Source of the DNA: Triatoma infestans
Lineage: Eukaryota > Arthropoda > Insecta > Hemiptera > Reduviidae
Assembly: GCA_011037195.1 (NCBI GenBank)
Contig: JAAEAF010002487.1
Location: 124,001-188,000 of the forward strand
Length of the DNA: 64,000 nt
Direction of reading: 5' to 3'
Part shown: positions 1 through 10,269 of the stretch, one piece after another
How the letters are laid out: the number at the start of each line of letters is the position of its first letter
Numbering within the stretch: the stretch's first letter is position 1
Translations under genes and position numbers: made by a program
The notes under the pieces: model-generated
What the model saw: the letters and a program-made list of their open reading frames with translations, nothing else
The model's database searches: none
Told to the model about the DNA's origin: nothing

Positions 1-468
1 ACAATGCAATTTTGTTCTTACTAGGCCTTTCCAACAAGGTTCTCCTGATCGTTAGGGCAGGTATCAGTTTACAAAGTCGTACGGAGTTAGTGATCGTTCG
101 TGGAAGTTCCATGACTGCTACTCGGTATTTGGCGGTTACACTGCAAGTAAATGTGGTCCCTATTATGCCGGAGATAGGTGAGGCGTTTGTACTAATGCAT
201 GGAAACGCTCGTCTACACTCAGTCCACATAATGCAGGAGTGTTTCGGAATAACGTAATATTGGCTTCCTAAACTGGGCTGCCCGTTCCCCTGAATTAAAC
301 CCCACCGAGCAAGTGTGGGATATGCTAGGAAAACGGATAAGAGATCGGAGAATCCTTCGTAGGACGCTTCAGGAGCTAGAAAGGGCACTTAAAGACGAAT
401 GGGCTCTAATCTCAGAAAACGAAGTTTCCCGCTTGATTCAGAGCATGCCAAGACGCCCGAAGCTGTGA
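1..468 (+). pseudogene. Tc1-like transposase, C-terminal half, inactive
   Basis: Two frames together give the C-terminal half of a Tc1-family (DD34E) cut-and-paste transposase. The first frame shows RTELVIV, MTATRYL and LMHGNARLH; the family normally has D-N-A-R-P-H here, so the second catalytic Asp is replaced by Gly. It stops at TAA 255-257. After a frameshift the second frame reads SPELNPTEQVWDMLGKRIR, with the catalytic Glu in NPTEQVWD, and ends SMPRRPKL before TGA 466-468. The 5' half lies outside the window. The copy is dead: frameshift, stop and a lost catalytic residue. Confidence 0.88.
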
Positions 469-610
469 TAAAGGCAAGAGGAGGAAATACTTGGTATTAG
501 CATCATCTCGCTAAAAAATAATGTAAAATTTAAAAAAAAAAAACAGGTAAATAAAATTTTCCAGATTCACTTTTTTTTTAATTAATTATATTAAATTTTT
601 CTATATAATC

Positions 611-1349
611 TGTAATGACATGGCAAAGTCATTGGCATCGGCAAAGTCATTGACGTCGGCAAAATCCACCAAAAGAAAGATTTACAACTAGTGGTTCCAG
701 CCATCTGCTATCTAAACAAAGGTGGCAGTAATAAAAAGCAACCATTGGCCGCCAACAGACGCGGTCAATAAACAACAAAGCTCCTTTCATCAATACTTAA
801 TCAATAAGCAAGCACCGCTATAAGGTTGGCCACTGAACTGACCTGAATAAGGTCTTCAAACTACGAAGGTCGCACAAGGCCCCACACTAAGACAGATGCC
901 TTGGTGTGAGTGTGAACAACAATATATATATAAACTCTACCATATACGACAGGATTATTATATCATCTACGACCAAACTATACACGAGCGGCAATTCACA
1001 GTTATATTCAACTTATCTTTCTCATAGTTGTGCACTTTAGTTCGTTATTTTACCCATTCTAAATTATCAGCTATTTATCTTCTATTTATTATTAAGTATT
1101 TTATTATAGTTATTAGTTACCATTTATCACGTTTAAATTATTGTTAAAATACAGTTATTTTTATATAAAAAACCGTTTAATAATTCCAGCACTAACTTCC
1201 AAATCTCTCAAACTAACTTCTGCCCTCTTCAAGACATCTGCTACTCCAGGAATCACACAACAAACAATTCCATTACATCTAATATCTGATTCCATTACAT
1301 CTGGTGGCAGCGGTGGGATCAGAACGTCCAATTATCCGATTCCATTACA
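611..1349 (+). mobile_element. Collapsed LTR retrotransposon: 5' LTR, primer site, 3' LTR stub
   Basis: The LTR runs 611-1299, starting TGTAATGACA and ending CCATTACA (TG...CA with a short terminal inverted TGTAAT/ATTACA). A primer-binding site follows at 1302-1319. Only about 30 bases later another LTR end (GATTCCATTACA, 1338-1349) is reached, so the internal genes and nearly all of the 3' LTR are gone. The 4-bp flanks match: AATC at 607-610 and 1350-1353. A TATA-like run sits near 923-933. Four-bp duplication and a tRNA-Leu primer fit a Ty3/gypsy-type element. A related solo LTR lies at 24744-25393. Confidence 0.82.
1302..1319 (+). other. Primer-binding site complementary to tRNA-Leu 3' end
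   Basis: TGGTGGCAGCGGTGGGAT begins two bases after the LTR. Its reverse complement, ATCCCACCGCTGCCACCA, is what I know as the 3' end plus CCA of eukaryotic tRNA-Leu (UAG/AAG type). Eighteen bases match without a gap, so this is the minus-strand priming site of the LTR element. Confidence 0.78.
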
Positions 1350-1465
1350 AATCGTATTTATTTGTTTTATTTTGAAAATCAGTTAACCTATAAACGTTAT
1401 GCACGATATAAATGATTAAAACTATTCATAGAAATAGTAAATTTTTCAAGTGGCCGGAATTTTTT

Positions 1466-1800
1466 GTCGGTGAATGTATATAGAGAAAACTTGGTTGAAT
1501 TTTTTTTTTTTTTCCATAAATTCAGCATTTGTAAAATATTATTAATGTATTTAAATTCAGCTTTTCTATCAAATATTATAATTTATTTATTAGGAAGTAA
1601 AAAATTAATAGTCAGACCATTTATAGGAATTAAAAAGCATACTAGAATTTGTGAACACATAGCGCTATTGTTGAATAAGATTGTAGCTTCATGTAAAACT
1701 ACCACAAAAACAAATCTATTGGTCAATGGTGCTAAGACTTACGGTGACATTTATGGCTGTCAAACATGTAATAAAACATGGGAGAAAGAAAATTACAAGT
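1466..1800 (+). other. AT-rich stretch, nothing recognised
   Basis: An open frame covers this stretch, but its composition is that of the surrounding AT-rich DNA and I recognise no domain. I do not call a gene. Confidence 0.4.
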
Positions 1801-1860
1801 GAAAATTTATTCAACCTAACGCTTTTAGTTCATATCAGTCAATAATTCCTGAATCAAATC

Positions 1861-2532
1861 AAAAACTGTTCAGTAAAAAAACGTACTTCCGGTTTACTAA
1901 TTTGTTTGAAAATTGGAATTTTCGCTATCAATTTATTTCTAATTAATTTTGTTTAGATGGTAGAAAATTTTGTATAAACCTTGTAGCTTTTTATATGTAT
2001 AGTTCAAATAATTAGTTTTTAAGAAAATCGTTGGAACCGTTTTAGTGAAAACAGTGGAAAACTGAAAAATACTTTTCATTGAAAACACACTTCCAGTCAA
2101 TTTTCTGTCGGTTTGATTTGATCGATTTTTCTACAAACTCGGAATTTCAACAATATATTTAATTCTAATAATTATTATATACATGACAGAATTATATAAT
2201 AAACTGAAATAGCACTTTAGAGGAAAACATTACCCCCACCCTTCCTCAAAAAAGTGCTCGTAAATAAATTTTTCTGGACAATTATTACAAATAAATGTTG
2301 TAGTTTTTGTATGTCTAGTTGATAAACCAAGTTTAAAGAAAATCTTTTGAATTAGTTTTGGGAAAAATTGCGAAAAAGTGGAAAATCTATTCAGTAAAGT
2401 GGTACTTCCGGTTGAAAAATTTTGACAGATAACCTACCGTTGGATCCAATAGTGATATCCAAACGGAATATCAAGTTTGAACTTTTAGTGATTTTTCTAT
2501 TTTTTGAGCTATGCTGTTCACATACACACACA

Positions 2533-2570
<38 letters not shown>

Positions 2571-3480
2571 ATCTTTGTGGGTCCGTGTGTATGTATGTAT
2601 GTATGTGAACAGCATAGCTCAAAAACGAAAAACCGCAGAAAGTTGAAACTTAATATTCCGTTTAGATATCACCATGGGATCTGACAGTAAGTTATCTGCC
2701 AAAATTCCACAACAGGAAGTACCACTTTACTAGTCTGTTTTTTTTAAGTTTTTGCAATTTTCTCAAAAAAAGGCTCCGACGATTTTCTTTAAACTTGGTA
2801 TATCAACTACATATACAAAGAGCTACAACTTTTATTTGAAACATTTCTCTGTAAAAATTCATTTTAAGGGCAGTTATGAAAGAGGGATGAGGTTAGGTAT
2901 TCATCTGAAAATTGCTATTTCAGTTTATTACACAATTCTGTCATCTAAATAATGTTAATTAGAATTGAATAAATTGTTGAAATTCTGAGTTTGAAAAAAA
3001 AAATCGGATAACCAGAAATCCGTTTACTTTACCACTTTACTAAATGATTTTTTTTTTTTTCACTTTTTCACGATTTTCTCAAAAATGGTTCCAACGATTT
3101 TCTTGAAACTTCTTATATAAACTAAACATACAAAGATCTATAACTTTTATTTAAAAAATTTCTCTGGGAAAATTCATTTAAGGGCACTTTTAGGGGAGAG
3201 ATGGGGTTATATTTTTCTCTAAAGTGGTCTCATAGTTGATTATACAATTCTATCATCCAAACAAAATTAATTAGAAATAAATATATGACCAAAATTGCGA
3301 GTTTCAAGAAAATTAGTTAACCGGAAGTGCGCTTTTACTGAACAGTTTTTTTTTTTCAGTTTTCGACGAAATTCAGAAAAATTTTGAACACAAACTATAA
3401 AATTTTGTCAATTATAATTTTGAGAACTGGAGTAAGACAAAATTGTGTGAGGGTTTCAAAGATTTTTTCATCGGTAAAAC
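1861..3480. repeat. PAL1 repeats head-to-head: about 700-bp-arm palindrome around a (CA)n loop
   Basis: The left arm (about 1861-2530) is the reverse complement of the right arm (about 2585-3350), with a (CA)n tract between. GCTATGCTGTTCACATAC at 2510-2527 is mirrored by GTATGTGAACAGCATAGC at 2599-2616. Each arm is a PAL1 repeat, a family found about ten more times here. The right arm holds two tandem units of about 300 bp (2715-3015 and 3016-3330), each containing ACGATTTTCTT, a GGGGTTA-like block and CCGGAAGT. The right end (GTGTGAGGGTTTCA, near 3445) matches the PAL1 terminus. No protein is encoded. Confidence 0.85.
2522..2570. repeat. (CA)n microsatellite at palindrome centre
   Basis: An almost pure CA repeat forms the loop of the PAL1 palindrome. 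Other PAL1 copies carry CA/TG repeats at the same internal place (8150, 11480, 47085, 49530), so the microsatellite belongs to the repeat. Confidence 0.9.
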
Positions 3481-3512
3481 ATTTTTTTTTTACCGGACCT
3501 CAAATCTATTTT

Positions 3513-3546
3513 AGAACATTAAATACAGAGGTCGTAATGAACATCA
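3513..3546 (+). repeat. Possible 3' end of a Penelope-like element
   Basis: ACATTAAATACAGAGGTCGT and the bases after it match, with a few differences, the sequence just past the Penelope-like element at 39553-39585 (ACATTGAATACAGCGGTCGT). The match is short and could be a shared flank. Confidence 0.35.
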
Positions 3547-3549
3547 ATA

Positions 3550-4560
3550 CAATCTTATACATGGAAAAATACACTTATATTCCGGTACAGAAAACAAAAA
3601 CAAAAAATTCTGATGCATCCATATAAACACAATTAAAACAAAATTAAAATTAAATTAAATTACAATATAATGATTTCAATTACAAAAAGGGGGAACTGAG
3701 AAATCACACAGTTTCATTGGAGTGGGTAAGAGGACCCCACACCTCAACAAATATTTAACTTTAATTTAATATCTTTAACTGACTTTTTCGACAGTATTTT
3801 TTTTTTTTTTTTGTTTTTTTGTTTAAAAGAGCTTTTAATAGAAATGCGACTTTTTCATCATTGCTTTTATCTAAAACTACTTCGTGGAATTTTTAATTTA
3901 ATTAACTTTTCAACATTGCTTTCATTTGCAGCCATTTCGACTGTTATTTTTTTATTTGAACTTTACTTTTATTTAAAGGTTATTTCATTTATTTATTTAT
4001 TTTTTTTTCATTATCCCATTATTAATGAAAAATATTAATTAATATAAATAAATCTACAAATATATAATTGAAATTTTTCTAGTTATTCGTAGAAGGAAAA
4101 TAAATTATCGCATTGTAAATAGACAACCTTATATAAAAAATTAAAAAAAGAAATATCTTAATTCTAGGTAATGCCAGATTAAAATATTATACACTGGTGG
4201 TAATTATCAGAAATCGGTCGTTAAATAAAAAAACGATTATCTAGTGAAAGTTTCGATTAGGGGTTTGTACCAAAATTGACTTTTTAGAAAATGGATTTTC
4301 GAATTTTAAATTACTCCATTTAATTTTTTTCTTACATTTTAATTTTTTTTATTTATTACAATTCAAAAATACTAAAAAAAAAAAGAATAGATAAAGTACA
4401 TTATATGTAATTGCATAAAATTATTAAAATAAAACATTGTCACACTTAAGTAATTATACATACATTAATATTCTTAAAAATTACAGAAGTCAAAAAATGT
4501 TTTAACATTTAACTGTTTAATATGGAAATTATTAATTTATTTCTTATTCTTTTTAATAAA
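3550..4560. other. AT-rich, no recognised feature
   Basis: Long T and A runs with no conserved coding. Short open frames here look like chance. Confidence 0.5.
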
Positions 4561-5160
4561 ATATGACTTTAAAATGCAAAGAACGTCAATAGATTTACTA
4601 CTTAGTCGTGTCCTTTACTTTCGACACAAAATTGCCCGGAAATAGAAAATACTCGCTCACTTGCCACTAAACTGGGTTTAACCCAGTAGTTTATTATCTT
4701 TAAAGCATTAAATAATAAATCTAAATTTTTTGTTCTTTTATTTGTAGTCTCCAGGACCAAAAAACTCTCTCTTTAATGTTCGAAGAGTAGGAGGAGGTCA
4801 CTTCTTCAGGTTCTTGCAGATATTTATTTATCGCTATTTGAATAGCATTTTTTCAATACAAATATATCTTGCCCTTGATTATCTCTTTCATCACTTCTTT
4901 TTAACATCACATTCTTTTTCTGTAGAGTAATCTTTATATAATCTTGATAATATCTGTCCGGATAGCTTAATAATGTCAGTTTTTGTAGCTAATGGAAGGA
5001 ATTTATTAGAAGATTTTGTCAAAAATATTTGAGAATTTTGTAAATAGAGGATAAGTGTTACTAAACAATCTATCTCTTCTCTCTTCAATCCTTAGTATAT
5101 TATAACTTGACGAGTAATTTTGCTTACATTTTAATCTTTTTAGCAAATTAATATATAAGT
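4560..5160 (-). pseudogene. hAT transposase relic, C-terminal region
   Basis: Read on the minus strand, bases around 4690-4600 encode LVASERVFSISGQF, the dimerisation-region signature of hAT-family transposases, then stops. Upstream on that strand (about 4830) INKYLQEPEE fits the segment before the signature, and 5088-4891 is an open frame (CLVTLILYLQNSQ...) that could be the preceding region. Frames change and stops occur, so it is dead. No terminal repeats were found. Confidence 0.7.
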
Positions 5161-5440
5161 TTATATACATTTAAAACTGATTTTTTTTTTTTTACAGAAA
5201 AACCGGTTTCCAAATTCCAAAATAGTCTTTAAAAAACCGGTTTTTAAAAACCGACAAACCCTAGTTTCGATGTATATGACATCTTCATCAGGCTCTATAA
5301 GAGATATCAAATACATCAATACGTTGACCAGATAGTTGTTTTTTTTTTTTTTACTTAACACCCGATTCTAATTGTTAAATATATAAATTAATTAATTATG
5401 TTTAAATTATTTAATTTATTTATTTAACAATTACATAATA

Positions 5441-5672
5441 GGGGAGGGATTAGCTAAGTGGTTAGCGCGTTGGATTTCCACGCGGAGATCCCGGGTGCTA
5501 CCCTTAGATTTTTTTTTCTTCCTTGGAGCTTCTACAGCTCACTGTTCGGTGATGGACAGAGTTGTCTGGTGCGGGAGAACACTATTTGGAAGCCGGTAGC
5601 GCACTGAAAAGGCTCTGGGCGCTAATGACCATAGATGTTGAAGCTCCTTAAATTTAAAATAAAAATAAATAC
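5441..5672 (+). mobile_element. SINE-A copy, A-tail type
   Basis: A tRNA-like head starts GGGATTAGCTAAGTGGTTAG (A box like), followed by CGCGGAGATCCCGGG where the B box is partly lost. The body CTACAGCTCACTGTTCGGTG...GAGAACACT is shared with six other copies. It ends GCGCTAATGACCATAGATG...CTTAAATTT with an A-rich tail, so it belongs to the A-tail subtype. RNA polymerase III would be the promoter user; mobilisation would need a LINE. Confidence 0.82.
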
Positions 5673-5785
5673 AAAAATTTACATAATATTTTGATGTTAT
5701 CAATAGTGGTTCCAACCTTTGTAGGTAATTAATTAATAATATGTTAAAATTACAAGAAGGTTAATGTGGTCTTACCCTCCAGAGA

Positions 5786-6192
5786 GAGAGACGGGATCTA
5801 TGGGGGCTGGCCTAAAGTTAAGATTAAGGCCAGCCTAGGGAAGTACGCCGAAGGGATATAAGGCTAATTGTGGGTCTACTAACAGGGCATTGTAGGCTGA
5901 ACAGACGCATGCACCATGTACAACTTGCAGATAGGGTGGTATGCAGATTCTGCAAGGCAGAGGAAGAAACTCCGGCGCACATCCTATGTGAATGCGCTAG
6001 CCTGGCGAGGACAAGGTTTCTTCAATTGGGGGACAGGCAATCCCCGAAGCAATGAGCTTCATGATGGAGCCGCTCTGAGCTTTGACAGATTAGGAGGGCA
6101 AAGCTGGGGATTGTGCTATAATTTAAGGGGATCCACAATAGACTTCGTCTTGGTCGCAGTGGAATGAGGCTCGTTTCTCCCCGTTTCTAATC
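5786..6192 (+). mobile_element. Jockey-like LINE copy J2, internally deleted, with target duplication
   Basis: Flanked by a perfect 13-bp duplication TACCCTCCAGAGA (5773-5785 and 6193-6205). The 5' part matches the RNase H start of J1 (GGCCAGCCTAGGGAAGTACG, 5822-5841); it then jumps to the C-terminal zinc-knuckle part GHCRLNRRMHHVQLADRVV and CRFCKAEEETPAHILCEC, and the same 3' UTR (CCACAATAGACTTCGTCTTG). About 440 bp of J1 sequence is missing at the junction near 5842. Frames are broken. Confidence 0.85.
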
Positions 6193-6239
6193 TACCCTCC
6201 AGAGAAGAATAAAAAGAATTTAAAACTCCATTAATCTGA

Positions 6240-6375
6240 ATCCCTTAGATTTTTTTCTTCCTAGGAGCCTCTACAGCTCACTGTCCGGAGGCCGGCAGTG
6301 CACTACTGAGAAGGCTTCGGGCGCCAATGACCTTAGATGTTGACGCGCCTTAAATTAAAAAAAAAAAAAAAAATT
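6240..6375 (+). mobile_element. SINE-A fragment, 5'-truncated, A-tail type
   Basis: Contains the SINE-A body CTACAGCTCACTGTCCGGAG and the tail GGGCGCCAATGACC...GACGCGCCTTAAATT followed by about 17 A residues. The tRNA-like head is absent and part of the body is deleted compared with the copy at 5441. Confidence 0.8.
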
Positions 6376-6379
6376 ACAT

Positions 6380-7630
6380 TAAATGTTATAAAATATACTA
6401 AAAAAAAAATGTCTACTTTGTTACATATGATATTTTTATTATTAAGTACTTACAATAAATTTGTATTATGTATATAGATCTTCAAACTGGTCTAATTATT
6501 ATAATCAATTTAATACCAATATTGTTTTAAATTATCAATTTTATCATACCACTTACGTATATTTATTTATTTCATAATATCATATTATCATTTATTTCGA
6601 AATTTTTATTATTTAATATATATTCTTTTTTTTAAATTTTAATTATGTTTACTTTTTATTGTTAAATTAATGTCACAAATTATGCTAATTAATAAACAAT
6701 AATTTTATTGATTCTTCTAGAAATTATTATAAATATCTAAGCTGCCAAGGACTAATCTATAATAATTTCTAATTCCCTCTCTCTCTGTCAATCACCAATA
6801 CGACAGACAGAAGTAATCAATATCGTAACAAAGACATTCAATTAGCTAGTTCCCACAAGAACAATATTGGCTAACCACCCAACACAAATCATGAAGTATT
6901 CCAAATATTTTCGTTTGTAAAAAAATTTCTTCACTACTGGGGATGATATACAGGGATTGCTGGCAGCTTATCTTGCCTACAACAAAAGAAAAAAAAATCA
7001 TATGGCAATCCCCCAACTGCTACGTCATCCGATACGTCACATGAGACGAAAAAAAAAAGAAGAATTTAAAACTTCAATAATAATCTGAATAAAAATTGAT
7101 TAGAGATATGTGTAGCGTAATCAAATCAGGTAGAAAAAAGGAAGTTTACAATTCATATAAAACATTTTTGTCAATTAATTAATTAGATTTCTTTAAAGTA
7201 AGAAGTCAATTCATTAGCAATTTCTCAAATTCTTTCAAGTTTTGCTTCAAATAAATTTAAACTAAATTTAGTTTCAGCAAACATTATGGCCATTTGAAAA
7301 ATAAATGCATATTGAAATTTTGTAGAATAAATATATATATATATATATAAGATAAGAAGACATAAATAAATAATTACGTTAATCAACAAAAAACGAGTTT
7401 AGACGGTTTAACAATAAATTTGTAAGTATAAGGTTTTCACAATTTTCTTCTAGATTATAGAGAAAGAGGTATTAATAATGTGAGTTCAAGTTTTGGAGAA
7501 AATAGAATATTAGGAGGGGAAAGTTAGGAGCGAGCGGTGCTTGGATCTTCCAGGTCATGTTTGTTTAGTGAACCATGATGAGTCACAGGATGAGTTACAG
7601 CATACACAAAACATAAACGTACACAGATAT
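6380..7630. other. AT-rich, no recognised feature except an (AT)n run
   Basis: Mostly low-complexity AT DNA with (AT)n near 7329-7350. A small inverted GGGATTGC/GCAATCCC pair lies at 6954-7015. No gene recognised. Confidence 0.45.
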
Positions 7631-7685
7631 ATATGTATATATATATAGAGAGAGAGAGAGAGAAAGAGAGAGAGAGTGAGAGAGG
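7625..7685. repeat. (TA)n/(GA)n microsatellite
   Basis: A short TA run passes into an interrupted GA repeat. Confidence 0.9.
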
Positions 7686-7689
7686 ATAG

Positions 7690-8125
7690 AAGTACTAGTG
7701 TTCACAAAGACAGACTCACATACAAACAGGTCGGTGGGAGAGCAAAGTTCTAATGCCACGCCGGTTTCATCTCCCCCCTTACGCCCAAGTGTAGTGTTCT
7801 ACTATGTAGTGGTGAAGTGAAGAGAGAGTATTATATCGACCAGAATTTCTGCGTCCTGTCCGTTCGTATGACCCACCTGCACCAGCCAACCGTACCACGC
7901 CCGGCTAATACAACAGGTTGCAAATGACCTATATATGTTATGTGTACGCAACTAGGCACCTGCTTCTAACCACTATATAGGCGCTTTTATATACTTCGGT
8001 GTCTTAACTTCGATGCAATATATTATGACTTCTTGAAAATTTAAGTTGATTTAAAAAAAAAAAAATTTATCGAAGACTCGTATTAATTTTTATCTTATAT
8101 TTTAAATATGTGAACAATTTATTAC
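7690..8125. other. No recognised feature
   Basis: Somewhat less AT-rich than its surroundings, but I see no coding or repeat match inside the window. Confidence 0.4.
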
Positions 8126-8129
8126 TTTC

Positions 8130-8455
8130 ACTTACTCTTAGCGAATGGTCTGTGTGTGTGTGTGTGTATCTTTGTGAGTGTATGTGTGAACAAAATATCT
8201 CAAAAACAAAAAATCACAGACCTCTCAAACTAAGTATTATAACGTTTACATACTAACCATCACATCTGACACAAAAGTTTCAGACAAAATCCATCATCAA
8301 TCGGAAAGTGCGATTGTATTAAATAATTTTTTTCAGTTTTTTAACAATTTTCTCCAAAAAAAGGGCTCCAACAAATTTCTTTAAACCTCGTATACTATCT
8401 ACTACATAATAAAAATATCAATCACTTTTTTTTTTCAAATATTTTTCTGGGAAGT
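8130..8455 (+). repeat. PAL1 fragment
   Basis: Shows the PAL1 order: (TG)n, the AAATATCTCAAAAACAAAAA block, TCGGAAAGTGCGATTG, then TTCTCCAAAAAAAGGGCTCC and the start of a 300-bp unit. It is cut off at about 8455 by a LINE fragment. Confidence 0.75.
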
Positions 8456-8459
8456 TAGG

Positions 8460-8745
8460 AAAAAACAGATGGAAAAAATGCTACTGATTATTACAGAAAG
8501 CTCTGCGCTTCGGATTGATATCAAGAGAAGTCAAGGGACGATCTGTAAGACTTAGCTATGGGCGATCGTCATGTATGGCAGCAAAATCTGGACGCTGACA
8601 AAGGAAGATCAATGGTTTCTTGGTGTCTTGAGAGAGAAAATTGCCAGGAAAATATATGGCCCCATGATATGGGATAATGAATGGAGATAGATGTTCAATC
8701 AAGAACTAAAGGAACTGTATTTGGGAGTCCTGTTTCCAACGTTTT
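8460..8745 (+). pseudogene. RTE-like LINE fragment, region after the RT domain
   Basis: Bases 8558-8735 read MYGSKIWTLTKEDQ, then EKIARKIYGPM, an in-frame stop (TAG near 8687) and NQELKELYLG. YGS..WTLTK and the ELYELY-type segment are typical of the C-terminal part of RTE-like LINE proteins. It meets an opposite-strand fragment of the same region at about 8750. Confidence 0.75.
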
Positions 8746-8761
8746 TTTTTTCCTTTTGACG

Positions 8762-9330
8762 CTACAGCCCTATTCATACGTAATCTTCTTCCACTCTCTC
8801 CTGTCCACCAACTTAGACCTCCATCTCCTGACCTCGAGCTTTCTCAAATCCTCCTCTACTTCCTCCAACCATCTTCTTCTCGGTCTGCCTAAATTTCTTC
8901 TTCCTTCCGGCTTATTTCTATGCAACTTGCTTACTATTGTATACCTATCCATTCGCTCAACATTTCCCAATTAGTCAAGTCTTTGCCCTTTAATTTCCCC
9001 GACCAGATTCATATAATGTCGCATATAATTCATTTAACTCCTGATTACCTCTTATTTTCCATACCACTTTTCGCAGCTTAGGACCAAATATTCTTCTCAG
9101 AATTTTCCTTTCCCAAACTCGTAACATATCGTAGTCACCTCCGTTAAGTGATAATATATTACCGAGGAACAACTGGGTCATCATCCGGAGCGAAAATGGC
9201 GTCCAAGTATTTAAGCAACATAACATTTTCGAAACGCCTTCCGTTTAAAGTGACATAATTAGACCGACAAATTGCGCTGTCAAATCTTGACGCCAAAAAT
9301 ATACTTAATTTTTTTCGTAATTAATCTTTA
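8762..9330 (-). pseudogene. RTE-like LINE fragment, end of RT to C-terminus
   Basis: Minus-strand order: GLKINYEK near 9325, then LLKYLDAIF (FKYLG-like) near 9200, WERKILRRIFGP and NQELNELYATLY, a frameshift near 8980, then NVERMDRYTIVSKLHRN, GRRNLGRPRRRWLEEVEEDL and DRREWKKITYE before the stop. This is the usual tail of an RTE-like ORF. The middle (YGSE.W part) is deleted and at least two frame changes are present. Confidence 0.8.
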
Positions 9331-9597
9331 AGCCCCAGACTTTACTTTTCTTTCCTTTTCTTTTATTTATCTTAGCCTATTTTCCAGCTGTTCCCATTTT
9401 CCTAACCTTCAGATACTTCATTTTTTTCAAATGATTACAGCTGCTAGTTTTATATAAAACTGGAAACCACTTTAAGGTTTTGAGAACTCAGTTTTGTAGC
9501 TCCCAAGTCACATCTCTTTGCTTCTAGGCATTTTTTGCTTCATTCACGCCAAGTTCAAATTGGCTGGTTTCTGTGGCAAATTCTTTAAAATACCCCA

Positions 9598-9790
9598 ACA
9601 ATGCCGGAAATAGGTTTTTTTTTTTTAAGGATTTCTAAGGGATTAACACAAGAAGATTCGTTGTCTCCACTGTTACGCAATTTGGCACTTGAGAAGGTCA
9701 TTAAGGCAATATGTATCAATCCGGAAGAGAGCAATATTTTTAAAAGACTAAGTCAACATTTGGGTTACGCTACGTGTTTAAACGTGATTA
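9598..9790 (+). pseudogene. LINE reverse transcriptase fragment
   Basis: An open stretch reads SKGLTQEDSLSPLLRNLALE and continues KVIKAI...FKRLSQHLGYA. It matches the RT block GLRQGDPLSPLLFNLALE...YADD, with the catalytic YADD end changed to YATC. It is a decayed RTE-like RT core. Confidence 0.72.
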
Positions 9791-9834
9791 CAATTGAAAA
9801 TATGAATATCTATTTATTTATTTTTTTTTTTTCT

Positions 9835-10175
9835 AGGATTAGCCAATTTTATTGGGTCTCCTCTACCTACAAATCCCCTATGAGCTTCTTCCATTCTGTT
9901 CTATCTAAAGCTTGCTCTTCGCTCAATTCAAGTCCAACCAAAGCTCTCTTGAATTTCGTCCATCCATTTTCTCCAGGGTCTTCCCCTTTTCCTACTTCCT
10001 TCTACTTCCCATTCCAAAATTTCCTTTGGTAGCCTTCCATCTGTCATCCTTTCCATATGCCCAAACTAACGTAACCTCCCCCTTTCTACTATTCCCAGAA
10101 GGTTTTCCTTCACGTTCATCATACTTCTAATGTGAACATTTTTAATTTTTTCTCTTCTGGACTTTCTTGCTGAGC
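9835..10175 (-). pseudogene. RTE-like LINE C-terminal fragment
   Basis: On the minus strand 10135-9850 encodes NVKENLLGIVERGRLR, a stop, FGHMERMTDGRLPKEILEW, GSRKRGRPWRKWMDEIQ, then after a frameshift SEEQALDRTEWKKLIGDL-stop. LR.FGHM.RM, GRPR.KW and DR..WKKL are the family landmarks. It lies next to an opposite-strand RT fragment, so this stretch is a patchwork of insertions. Confidence 0.78.
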
Positions 10176-10269
10176 GCCTTCAGAAGTCCATTTCGACCAC
10201 TAGCAATTTATTTCGGAGGCTCAAAACCTGGTCGAAAAACTCATATATGTATACTTTTTTACATCACCT

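Noticed and set aside
6930..7070. Start of a Harbinger-like protein (LLAAYLAYNKRKK)
   Set aside because: Only about 40 residues, lysine runs come from A tracts, and nothing else of the family follows.
8681..8974. 97-codon plus-strand open frame
   Set aside because: It is antisense to the RTE-like C-terminus on the minus strand.
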